From positions 181,101 to 245,100 of the forward strand of contig JASPKZ010009956.1 of the NCBI GenBank assembly GCA_030220185.1: DNA of 64,000 nucleotides. Direction: 5' to 3'. The DNA comes from Diploptera punctata (Eukaryota; Arthropoda; Insecta; Blattodea; Blaberidae). The notes under the pieces are model-generated. The model saw only the letters and a program-made list of their open reading frames with translations, was not told the DNA's origin and ran no database searches. The position numbers and the translations under genes are program-made. Each line of letters starts with the position of its first letter. Position 1 is the first letter of the stretch. This document shows, piece by piece, positions 50,053 to 59,019 of this stretch.

Positions 50053-50775
50053 ATATTCTTCTTCTTCTTCTTCTTCTTCCGAATGCAGTATTGGGTGATG
50101 ATGCCCGTTCTGCGACTACAAAAACTGATCTTTCCATCGGTTGAAGGGTCTTCCGAGGTCTCTTTTGCCTTTAGGGTTGAGGTGGTAAATCATCTTTGGT
50201 AAACGGGAATTTGACATCCTCTGGACGTGTTGGAAGCATTTAATCTGATAATTTTGTATATGTTCAACCATTTCCCTACTATTCCACTGCATCCTTATCT
50301 CATCACTTTTCATTCTATCCCTTAATGTACTCCAGTTAGTGATCGGAGGAATCTCATTTGTGAACTATTAATGCGGGATTTATCTTTTGCTCGAAGTGTC
50401 CAGCATTCACTTCCGTACAGTAGAGCAGGTTTGGGCTATGGCATTATGAAATCTCAATTGGATTTATTTCCTCATTTCTTTTCCAAAATTTCTCCTAATC
50501 ATACCATTTAATCTGTTATATTTTTCTAAATTTGTTTCCACATCTTTTTGATTATGAAACTGTGATATATTATTACCTAAATAATTAAAGTGTGTTACTT
50601 GTTCTATTGGTTTATTTTTATTATTATTTTACTCTCGAAAGTCCCTTTCCAGTGATTGCCATGGATTTGGTTTTATTTTCAGATATTTTCATGTTGTATT
50701 TTTCCAGGGTATTCTGCAATTTAAACACTGATCTCTGCAAATCATCTTCGTTCTCCGATATTAAATATGGTTAGT
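50053..50775 (-). mobile_element. LINE-C-type copy, post-polymerase region, minus
   Basis: (GAA)n tail at the left. The open stretch 50116-50313 on minus reads NYQIKCFQHVQRMSNSRLPK, YHLNPKGKRDLGRPFNRWKD. Upstream (50330-50770) are frame-broken remnants of the SECWTLRAKDKSRI and FNYLGNNISQFHNQKDVETN regions and a KSMAITGKGLS word. A more distant relative of the other LINE-C copies. Confidence 0.75.
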
Positions 50776-51302
50776 ATAATTTCAGTCTATCAATAGAAGA
50801 TGCACAAGATCGAAATATTTGGAGAAATAAATTATTATAAGAAATAAAGGTCTAGATAAGAGTTATTTTGTTTAGAAATCAATAAAGAATGCCTCTTTCA
50901 AAATAGAAATAACAATAATTAATAAAATAAATTAATTGAAGGGCTTAGGGCAGTAACATGATAGCTCACATTCTGTTAAGAAATATCATTTATCACAATG
51001 ATAACAAATAAATGTATTGAAATATCCATTTTATCATTTGTAAGTGCGCCTGTGGTGAGTTAAAACATAAACACAAAATGTATTTACAACAATACTGCAC
51101 AATTAATGTTTACAATATTTTGAAACATTAAAATCCTTAGATCTCAGAAAGAACAATATGTGGCTTATCATGTTATTGCCCTAAGCCCTTTAATTGTAAA
51201 AATGTTAATTTCTCTGAAAGCGTTAATATCATAGAGACTTCTCTTTTATAATTTTAACAGTAATTTTAAACCATCGTTGAAGTTACTATAAAATAAGTTG
51301 AA
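50776..51302. other. Unassigned stretch
   Basis: AT-rich. Repeated words GGGCTTAGGGC and GCCCTAAGCCC (50940 and 51178) form a loose inverted pair about 240 bp apart. Confidence 0.35.
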
Positions 51303-52075
51303 ATTCTTCTTCTTCTTCCTTCCAAGTATTAGGCCAAGGCCTGTTACGATCCTATAGAAAAATTTCCATACAGCGTTTCATAGGCCGGCCCAGAGATCTT
51401 CGTCCTATTTGTATGTAATTATAAACAGCTTTGGGGATCCGATTTGAACTCGTTCTTTCAAGATGGTGTTTCCAATTTAGTTGGTACTGTTTAATATATT
51501 TCAAAATTGGCATAGTCTTCAATTCTTTTAAGATATCGGTGTTCGTTTTCCGATCCCATCTGGTGTAACCCGCTGTTCTGCGCATGAATCTCATTTCACA
51601 AGCCGTTATTCTGCTTTCATGTTGTCTTTTTAGTGTCCATGCTTCACTACCATAAGTCAACACTGGTCTAGCCAAAGTTTTATATAAACGTAATCTGGTG
51701 TTCTTTTTGTACAAAGGATGGTTTCATAACTTGATTAATAATTCCCGAACCTTTATTATAACTAGTAATTTTTTCAGGGATATCCTTTTCATCCCAGATA
51801 GAGAGATGATATCCAAGATATTTAAATTGATTAGATATCTCTAAAATTTTATTCTGGAGACAGATTTTACTTTGTATGTGATCCTTCCCATGAAATGCCA
51901 TAATTTCAGTTTTGTTAATTGATATTTCCATATTAAATTTGGCAAGCTATTTTCTGTAAATTATACATTCATTGTTGCAAATCATTATTGGAAAGTGCCA
52001 GAAGAGCTAAATCATCTGCAAAAACAATAGCATCGAGTTTGAGGTTCCTATTGATGAAATTATTACACAATTTCC
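51303..52075 (-). mobile_element. LINE-C copy, minus
   Basis: (GAA)n tail at the left. On minus: a DDLALLALSNNDLQQ-like catalytic-block remnant near 52000, MEISINKTEIMAFHGKDHIQ, NQFKYLGYHLSIWDEKDIPE, frameshift near 51700, then RLYKTLARPVLTYGSEAWTL, RFMRRTAGYTRWDRKTNTDI, LNWKHHLERTSSNRIPKAVY and GRRSLGRPMKRCMEIFL. Nearly the same subfamily as the nested copy at 34464-35036. Confidence 0.88.
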
Positions 52076-52545
52076 GAAATTGCTTCACACGTTGGAATAA
52101 GCTTCGGAAGTGTTCAAGCCATCATCAGTGATGAACTCAAATTCCGACAATGCGCCGGAAACCGATCCGAAATATGATTCTGCTGCATGCCAATGCAAGG
52201 CCACACACTGCTCGGTTGACACAAGAAAAACTGACGAAAATGCATTGGACACCTCTGGAACATCCTCCTTACAGTCCCGATTTGTCACCCTGAGACTACC
52301 ATTTCTTTGGGCCACTGAAAGAAGACCTGGGAGGAAGACGGTTTGGTGACAATGCAGCGGTAGAGGAGTTTGTGCGCAACTGGCCGACTACACGTCATCC
52401 CTCATTCTTCAAGGACGGCATGAAAAAGTTGCCAACTCGATGGCAAAAGTGTGTTGAAATGCAGGAGACTATGTAGAAAAATGAGGTGGTGGTTTTGTAT
52501 TTTTGGTTAATTCAATAAAATTGCAAACAATAATTCCGGTTTATA
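52076..52545 (+). pseudogene. mariner-type transposase relic
   Basis: The plus-strand sequence, read across frames, gives ISFGSVQAIISDELKFRQ (N-terminal region), an internal deletion, then LLHANARPHTARLTQEKLTK, HWTPLEHPPYSPDLSP, FFGPLKEDLGGRRFGDNAAV and FVRNWPTTRHPSFFKDGMKK, ending KCVEMQETM with a stop near 52476. The usual DNARPH motif reads ANARPH here (codon 52189, GAC to GCC), so the second catalytic Asp is lost. I could not place clear inverted ends. Confidence 0.8.
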
Positions 52546-52985
52546 TTTGATTCACCCTCGTAAAATTTGGACCTTAGAATTCAGTGGACCTCAAGTATGT
52601 AAAACGTTTGATAAAAAAAAATCTTCGTTATAGGCCTTTCGGAACTATGATAAGTTACCTTATCAACAAATGAAGATCAAATACGTTTTGAAAAGCGCAC
52701 AGCGAATTTTTTAAAGTCAACTTTTACATAGTTGAGGACCACTGTGATCTCAGGGACAAATCTTATAATTTATAACAGGATTTAATGGCTGTAAGCCTGC
52801 ACAAGGCATGGACTCTATTTATCTCTCGGGGTTGCGGATTTTCGCCGTGGGACAAGGCGAGGTTCGAACTAAGGACAGCTGACATTAAGGAGGCTTACCG
52901 AGACAAACACTGGCGTCACTTTAATGATAATATTTATTATAACATACGTAGCACAAGACAGTTCCAATTCCCAAAACACTGGATT
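52546..52985. other. Unassigned stretch
   Basis: A plus frame (52785-53039) has no recognised motif and overlaps the minisatellite element's left border. Confidence 0.35.
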
Positions 52986-52986
52986 G

Positions 52987-53486
52987 AATTGGATATATTC
53001 CGGAATTATGGCACCGGCACACTGATGTTTTTAATATAAATCACTTTGTAAATTGCCGTTCTCGGCCTAACACTTTTCGTGTACCTAATGAGTCGCTTCC
53101 TTGCGACCGGCGAAATATACAAGTCCGTACTGGCGGACTCTCAACAATTACTCCTCCGCGGAGTCTTATGTTAATTTATTTTGTTCCGTCCGGGGACAAC
53201 TCCCGGAGCAGACTCCTAGTAATTTATTTTGTTCCGTCCGGGGACAGATCCCGGAGCAGACTCCTTGTAATTTATTCTGTTACGTCCGGGGACAGATCCC
53301 GGAGCAGACTCCTAGTAATTTATTTTGTTCCGTCCGGGGACAGATCCCGGAGCAGACTCCTTGTAATTTATTCTGTTCCGTCCGGGGACAGATCCCGGAG
53401 CAGAATGACTGTTAGTTTATTTTGTTCTACCCGGGGACAACTCCCAGAGCAGACTGACTTTCCCGATATTCGGAATATATCCAATT
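52987..53486. repeat. 48-bp minisatellite flanked by a 16-bp inverted repeat
   Basis: AATTGGATATATTCCG at 52987-53002 is found inverted at 53471-53486. Between them lie six units with 48-bp spacing (CGGGGAC at 53191, 53239, 53287, 53335, 53383, and 53432 after one extra base). Each unit holds TCCGGGGACAGATCCCGGA, a 6-bp GC stem with a 7-nt loop. Because 48 is a multiple of three, plus frames stay open (for example a 16-residue NLFCSVRGQIPEQTPS repeat), but I see no evidence that they are translated. Confidence 0.85.
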
Positions 53487-53489
53487 CCA

Positions 53490-54120
53490 TCTTACAAACA
53501 CCTTTACAAGACCAATATTTTCATTGGCTGGACATACATAAAAAACGCCTTCTTAGTTGAATACAATTTACTTATGGATTCTGATTGGTCGTGTATTTAC
53601 TGGGTGTGATTTTCACACGCTGGTGAGAAGTTTATTAATTTACTAAAAACTGATGGACATACGTTTTTTTGCCACTGTCGCCATCTCAGCAGGCGGTCTA
53701 GTGATTTTTGACACACTAAAAGTTGACCGTCATTTATCAGTCTGGAAGGATGACTCCCAGAGCTGGACAGGGGACATTACATCACCAGCTGTGAGGCCGT
53801 CTTATTAGGGAAGCATTGTCCCGGGGTCATAAACCGATTTACTTTGATGTGTCCATCTTCAAAGAACTTCAGTATACAATGGACAGAAATGTCTTTATGT
53901 AGACTGAAGCGTAACGGATTGGAAAAAAGTTTCTCACGACACGTTTTCTGGAATGTGCAACTATACATATATAATAATAATGTTTAAAAATAATAAAATT
54001 AATTAGAGCAGTTAATACTGCTACAAATTTGAATATTTCTCTTTTGCTTAATCAGCACACCCATTAAAAATCAAAATTGGTGAAAAATAAGAAAAGTTCT
54101 TAAATTGTATCTCTTTGAAT
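53490..54120. other. Unassigned stretch
   Basis: Nothing recognised. Confidence 0.4.
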
Positions 54121-54153
54121 TATACCTAATATATTTGAAGAGAAAAATTATAC

Positions 54154-54226
54154 GCTCAGACCGGGACTTGAACCCGGGACCCTTGGTTCTATAGACCAAG
54201 TGCTCTCCCAACTGAGCTATCTGAGC
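54154..54226 (-). tRNA. tRNA-like module, family 2 (unit 1)
   Basis: On minus: acceptor GCTCAGA/TCTGAGC (7 perfect pairs); TA; D arm GCTC-AGTTGGGA-GAGC; A; anticodon arm CTTGGT-CTATAGA-ACCAAG (6 bp); GGTC; T arm CCGGG-TTCAAGT-CCCGG perfect. Boxes A and B are good, so Pol III transcription is plausible. If the loop is CTATAGA the anticodon position reads ATA. The 19-nt anticodon arm is two too long for a standard tRNA. Confidence 0.55.
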
Positions 54227-54445
54227 AAGTACCGATCGAAACGCAAATCTTTCTCTATATACATTATAATTTCCGTCCACCAAATGCTATGAAGCCATGC
54301 TTCTATCTTGCAAATGGCGGCTCCTTAATTAAGAAGACATATTTGGGAATTATACATTACAGCCAGTACGGCTTTTTCCATGTTATTATATTGATTTCGT
54401 ACATCTCAATGGTGGATAAATCATATTTGAAGAGAAAAATTATAC

Positions 54446-54518
54446 GCTTAGACCGGGACTTGAACCCGGGACCCTTGGTTCTCTAGACCAAGTGCTCTAC
54501 CAACTGAGCTATCTGAGC
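54446..54518 (-). tRNA. tRNA-like module, family 2 (unit 2)
   Basis: As unit 1 with a TCTAAGC 3' acceptor strand on minus (one changed pair) and loop CTAGAGA in place of CTATAGA. T arm perfect. Confidence 0.55.
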
Positions 54519-54738
54519 AAGTACCGATCTAAACGCAAATCTTACTCTATATACATTGTAATTCCCGTCCACCAAATGCTATGAAGCCATGCTTCTATCT
54601 TGCAAATGGCTGCTCCTTTATTAAGAAGACATATTTGGGAATTATACATTACAGCCAGTACGGGTTTTTCCATGTTATTATTATTGATTTCTTACATCTC
54701 AATGATGGATAAATCATATTTGAAGAGAAACATTATAC

Positions 54739-54762
54739 GCTCAGACCGGGACTTGAACCCGG
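54739..54762 (-). pseudogene. tRNA-like module, family 2, truncated at the array centre
   Basis: Only the T arm and 3' acceptor strand remain (GCTCAGACCGGGACTTGAAC on plus, then CCGG). The sequence then jumps to TGGACGGGAATTATAATG, the spacer leading into the first plus unit. This is the junction where the array reverses. Confidence 0.85.
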
Positions 54763-54815
54763 TGGACGGGAATTATAATGTATATAGAGAAAGATTTGCG
54801 TTTAGATCGGTACTT

Positions 54816-54888
54816 GCTCAGATAGCTCAGTTGGTAGAGCACTTGGTCTAGAGAACCAAGGGTCCCGGGTTCAAGTCTCGGTCTGAGC
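54816..54888 (+). tRNA. tRNA-like module, family 2 (unit 4, plus)
   Basis: Acceptor GCTCAGA/TCTGAGC perfect; D arm GCTC-AGTTGGTA-GAGC; anticodon arm CTTGGT-CTAGAGA-ACCAAG; T arm CCGGG-TTCAAGT-CTCGG with one G-T pair. Confidence 0.55.
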
Positions 54889-55108
54889 GTATAATTTTTC
54901 TCTTCAAATATGATTTATCCATCATTGAGATGTAAGAAATCAATAATAATAACATGGAAAAAGCCGTACTGGCTGTAATGTATAATTCCCAAATATGTCT
55001 TCTTAATAAAGGAGCCCCCATTTGCAAGAGAGAAGCATGGCTTCATAGCATTTGGTGGACGGGAATTACAATGTATATAGAGAAAGATTTGCGTTTAGAT
55101 CGGTACTT

Positions 55109-55181
55109 GCTCAGATAGCTCAGTTGGTAGAGCACTTGGTCTAGAGAACCAAGGGTCCCGGGTTCAAGTCTCGGTCTGAGC
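55109..55181 (+). tRNA. tRNA-like module, family 2 (unit 5, plus)
   Basis: Reads the same as unit 4 over the module, 293 bp downstream. The following GTATAATTTTT is changed to TTTAAGTATTGTTTT. Confidence 0.55.
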
Positions 55182-55415
55182 TTTAAGTATTGTTTTTCTC
55201 TTCAAATTGATTTATCCATCATTGAGGAATGTAAGAAATCAATAATAATAACATGGAAAAAGCCGTACTTGTCTGTGATGTAAATAATTCCCAAATGGTC
55301 TTCTTAATCAAGGAGCCCCCATTTGCAAGCGAGAAGCATGGCTTCATTAGCATTTGGTGGACGGTAATTCAAAAAATTTACATAGAGAAAGATTTGGCGT
55401 TTATATCAGGTACTT

Positions 55416-55481
55416 GCTCAGGATAGCTCAGTTGGTAGAGCACGTGATGTCTAGAGCACCAAGGGTCCCGGGTTCAAGTCT
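55416..55481 (+). pseudogene. tRNA-like module, family 2 (unit 6, plus), decayed
   Basis: Single-base insertions (CTCAGGATAGC, CACGTGATGTCTAG) and a changed 3' strand TCTGACG break the acceptor and anticodon arms. The T arm is kept. Confidence 0.7.
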
Positions 55482-55566
55482 CGGTCTGACGGTATAATTT
55501 TTCTCTTCAACTATTATTATCCATCATTGAGATGTAAGACATCAATAATAATAGTATACCTAATAT

Positions 55567-55911
55567 GTTACAGTAACAGGGGAGTTTTAAAACGTTTCTC
55601 TCTCGGGCTATTTTCAAAATCTTAATACGCTTCTCCAGTCGAAAGTGAAATATGTCAACAAAAATACATGCTTCCTAGAAGAAAGATTATTACTATTCTG
55701 AAAATGTTCAATTTTTATTAATATTAATATAAATATGTAATTAATACATGCAATCTTCATAATTTTAATGTTAAGTGGTAATTCAGTGGAATAAGTAGGA
55801 TAGGCATTTTAAAAAGTAAATGCAAGGAGAAAAACGTAAATGATCTTCAGAGACATACTTGTGTTCTTTCGTCGATAAAATTTTACTAATGGCTAGATTA
55901 AGTACAGGTAT
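55567..55911. other. Unassigned stretch
   Basis: AT-rich, nothing recognised. Confidence 0.4.
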
Positions 55912-56425
55912 TACGTTCATAAATAATCGTTTTCAAAGAAAACTCAAAAAACAACACGCTTTAGGAGACACCCGCACTCAAATAAATGAAACATAATTTT
56001 ATTTTCCAATACGCTTGGGATAAAATTAAAGTGATCAACGAAATAATCATATCCAACACATATAGAATAAAACTAGAGTTATCAGCAAAACGAAAACAAT
56101 TTTACCATCAAAAGCGTGGGGTGCTCTATATCAATTAATATATTTGATAATAAACATATATTGGTAAAAAGTAAAGTCTCTAAGAAGAAAATGTAAAAAT
56201 TTATAAAAGCACTCCACGCTTTTGATTGTAAAATTATTTTCTTTTTGCTGATAACTCTAGTTTTATTCTATATGTGTTGGAGATTATTATTTTGTTGATT
56301 ACTTTAATATTATCCCAAGCGTGATGGAAATTAAAATTATTTTTCATTTTTTTAGTATAGTTTTCTAATAAAGCGTGTTGTTTTAGTTTTTTTTAAAACT
56401 ATTATTTATTTTTTATTTTTTAGTT
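55912..56425. repeat. Long inverted repeat of about 515 bp
   Basis: The left arm (about 55912-56132) and right arm (about 56205-56425) are complementary over some 210 bp with scattered mismatches. Matching words, left to right and mirrored: AACAACACGCTTTA, ACGCTTGGGATAA, CCAACACATATAGAATAAAA, CTAGAGTTATCAGCAAAA and CAAAAGCGTGG. The loop is about 72 nt. No open frame. It could be a foldback/MITE-like element or a local inverted duplication. Confidence 0.88.
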
Positions 56426-56517
56426 TTAATATTTTTACAGAATAAGATAAATGTAAATATCTTTAAATTCGATACTATTGTAGTATGAGCTAAAAGTAAT
56501 ACTCTTCTAAAAAAAAA

Positions 56518-56609
56518 TCCTCCCAGCCGGACTTGAACCAGCGACCTATGGATTACTTAAATTATATACCACTAGAGTTCACCGCTCTACCAACTGAGCT
56601 CTTACAACG
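56518..56609 (-). pseudogene. tRNA-Tyr-like pseudogene with intron-like insert
   Basis: On minus: GCTCAGTTGGTAGAGCGGTG, AACTCTAG, an 18-nt insert (TGGTATATAATTTAAGTA), ATCCATAGGTCGCTGGTTCA, AGTCCGGC, TGGGAGGA. The order, the GCGGTG…ATCCATAGGTCGCTGG wording and an intron right after the anticodon are those of insect tRNA-Tyr genes (family knowledge). Differences: the anticodon triplet would read CTA instead of GTA, the anticodon stem has an A-C mismatch, and the 5' acceptor strand (GTTGTAA region) does not pair with TGGGAGG. So it is broken as a tRNA unless the true 5' end differs. Confidence 0.65.
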
Positions 56610-56664
56610 ATTGACTAAAAAGTCAACAAGTCCGGAACCTATTATACCAGTTTTCATGTTTTTT

Positions 56665-57125
56665 TTTCTGATGATTCTGGCCAGGATTTTAGAAACAAAA
56701 ATGAAATTATTGTATTGCCACGGGTCCTTTACAAGTGTACAAAGTTTCAAGTCGATCCAATGTTTGTAAGTGGGTGAAAATCGTGTTCACAGATTCCGTT
56801 ACATGTTTTTTTTTTATTTTCTGACGATTCTGACCAGGATTTTAGAAACAAATATGAATATATTGTATTGTCACGGGTCCTTTAAAGTATACAAAGTTTC
56901 AAGTCGATCCAATGTTTCTAAGTGGGTGAAAATCGTGTTTGAAATATTCCGTTACATTGATACAAAAACACTTTTGTTGATTTTCTGATGATTCTGGCCA
57001 GGATTGTAGAAAACAAATATGAAATTATTGTATTGCAACGGGTCCTTTACAAGTATACAAAGTTTCAAGTCGATGCAATGATTTTAAGTGGGTGAATATC
57101 GCATTGAAAGATTCCGTTACATAGA
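56665..57125. repeat. Tandem repeat, three units of about 153-164 bp
   Basis: GATTCTGGCCAGGATTTTAG begins at 56673, 56826 (one change) and 56990. Each unit continues GAAATTATTGTATTGCCACG, GGTCCTTTACAAGT, CAAAGTTTCAAGTCGATCCA, AAGTGGGTGAAAATCG and ATTCCGTTACAT. The last unit ends AGATACAGGTCAAGCTAATA, probably the border of the parent element. Confidence 0.88.
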
Positions 57126-57222
57126 TACAGGTCAAGCTAATATAAAGCTGTAAAAACATGTTTATTTATATTACTTTATTAATAGGCACTATATAAACAC
57201 TTAAAGGTCTTCCGCCTCTTCT

Positions 57223-57261
57223 AAAAAAAAAAAAACTTTGGCGCCTTCCCAGGAAGGCGCG
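57223..57261 (-). other. GC hairpin next to a T-run (on minus)
   Basis: GCGCCTTCC (57241-57249) and GGAAGGCGC (57252-57260) form a perfect 9-bp stem with a CA loop. On minus a run of 13 T follows. In bacteria this would be an intrinsic terminator. In a eukaryotic repeat landscape it may be the end of a Pol III unit or simply chance. Confidence 0.5.
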
Positions 57262-57713
57262 CCGTACAGTTAGATAATCCCTCTAATAGATAGACGCACG
57301 CCCTAATTATTGATATCGTTAATATGACTATGTTAAAATGTATAAATAATTTCCCTAATAGCAATCCGTTATCTTTTGTACATAATTACAATCAGTGCCT
57401 TCTCCAGTCATTCCAATCATCCCTGTTTTTCTGTTCTATAGCCTTTTGCTTTATCCGTCCTCATTTGCAGCATCCATCTATCTAAAATATTCTCATTTCT
57501 CATTATTTTTAATTAATTATTTTGCATTCTCGTGATGTCCCTTATCTGTTTGAATTTTTATATAACGCGTACATGCTACACCAAACAAATCTTAACGTTC
57601 AATTCTTCCCTTAGTTTTTTGTTACATAGACTATAATTTAAATTTTAAAACATTTTATTTCCCAAGTTATAGTCCCTATGTAAAAAAACATACTTTACGT
57701 ATTGAGCTTTATT

Positions 57714-57758
<45 letters not shown>

Positions 57759-58180
57759 CGTTATATAAAACGACTGCGTTACGATTAGTCTTTGAAGCAT
57801 AAATGAACAGTTTGCACTGATTAGGACTGTAGTTCATATTCAACAAATCAATGAGGCTATGGATAATTACGCAATATGTGAAAGTACCTTCAATTTTAAA
57901 GAACTGATCCAATTTTATCTAATTAAATTGTTGAAATGTTTATGCCAAAATTCTGCCTTATGTTTATCTCATTATTTTCCTTTCTTTTTTTATATACACT
58001 AGACAGGGACAATTTAATGTCTTGCTTGTATACATTTTATTATTAGTTTTAGTCTTAATTTGAACTAACATGAACTGGTTGAATTATAGATCGTAATATA
58101 TTAGATATTACCTTTTTGATCAAATTTTTACTTAGTATTTAATATTAGAGTTAATTAAGATTGTTATATTCTGATGTAAT
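57262..58180. other. Unassigned stretch
   Basis: Contains a (TA)n run at 57716-57757; otherwise nothing recognised. Confidence 0.4.
57716..57757. repeat. (TA)n microsatellite
   Basis: Pure TA dinucleotide run. Confidence 0.95.
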
Positions 58181-58184
58181 ATAT

Positions 58185-58265
58185 GTTTGTCCTGGTGAGT
58201 AGAAGAGAAGGCCACATTGCCTTAACTCCATCAGGCTACATAAATCTAAAATAAATCTAATCTAA
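58185..58265 (+). mobile_element. CR1-like LINE tail, truncated
   Basis: ATATGTTTGTCCTGGTGAGT, AGAAGAGAAGGCC, CCTTAACTCCATCAGGCTAC, then an AAATCTA-type tail. Same tail subfamily as the copy ending at 11440. Confidence 0.7.
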
Positions 58266-58269
58266 ATCT

Positions 58270-59015
58270 GGAGAATACCACACCCCTGATTACATTATTT
58301 ACCTGACATTGTGTCTTCTTATAATTGGAGAAGACTGTGATTTCAATGTATTCGCGGGTTAACATGTGTTACTTATTTCAGGTTATACTTTTCTTAATAT
58401 GCAGAATCACACAAAAACATTAATCAGTTCTGTTATTGCTAGGCTCTCTCCAAACCGCAGGCACTGCAAATTGTATACACCATTTTCCATTCATACAGGC
58501 ATTCATTTTGGGATTCATATCATTTCGCCATTTTCTTTCCCGTCAATATTTGACTGTTATAATTCTAGGCCAGCGATTGGGAAAAAATAGTGCAGTGTAT
58601 CCCCTTCCACTCAATCATAGTTGAACACCTCCCACTGTTGGAAGATACGTATTTGCATTTATTTATTTTGTTGATTACTGATTCGATCTGTTTACCTAAT
58701 GAAGTAACACAACATTATTATTTTGTTCTATTTACTAAAAATATATGTTAATTACTAAAATGTAAACGCCTGTTTATTTGCATTAGCACTTATCAGCACC
58801 TTGTTAACTAACAGGTCAAGAGTATAACAACATGACAATTATATCACATTATTACGCCGCTGCACAGCTTTTGTCTCACCTTATAAACAATCGAAGTAAG
58901 AAAATAATAAATACGCCTGACCTTGCTGTGGTAGATGTGGAGTGAGTAAGATTTACATTATTTTCGTTCCATTCCATTTTCCCGCGCTGTTACAGGTTGT
59001 CAAATCACACTTAAA
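58270..59015. other. Unassigned stretch
   Basis: Two overlapping short plus frames (58366-58624) have no recognised motif. Nothing else noted. Confidence 0.35.
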
Positions 59016-59019
59016 AGAT

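Larger units (their letters stand above)
54121..55566. repeat. Inverted array of tRNA-like units, family 2, flanked by 12-bp direct repeats
   Basis: TATACCTAATAT at 54121-54132 and 55555-55566 bracket the array. The left half (54133-54762) holds two and a fraction units on minus with 292-293-bp spacing. The right half (54865 to about 55510) holds the same on plus. The 102-nt centre (54763-54864) contains the start of a plus unit. Each unit: tRNA-like module; GTACCGATC…ACGCAAATCTTTCTCTATA; CGTCCACCAAATGCTATGAA; GCCATGCTTCTATCTTGCAA; TTAAGAAGACATATTTGGGA; GCCAGTACGGCTTTTTCCAT; ACATCTCAATGGTGGATAAA. The rightmost unit is the most diverged. Confidence 0.93.

Noticed and set aside
53101..53560. 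Apparent repetitive proteins (NLFCSVRGQIPEQTPS and VIYFVPSGDRSRSRLL repeats)
   Set aside because: Both are open only because the minisatellite period (48 bp) is a multiple of three. No start context, domain or second exon supports translation.
54071..54851. Frames with IAQLVEHLVYRTKGPGFKSR-type words
   Set aside because: They are translations of the tRNA-like modules, a frequent false protein in tRNA-rich repeats.
54154..55181. Considered as an ordinary functional tRNA gene cluster
   Set aside because: The anticodon arm is two bases too long in every module, loop sequences vary (ATA or AGA at the anticodon position), and the modules are embedded in a 293-bp repeat, so normal tRNA genes are unlikely.
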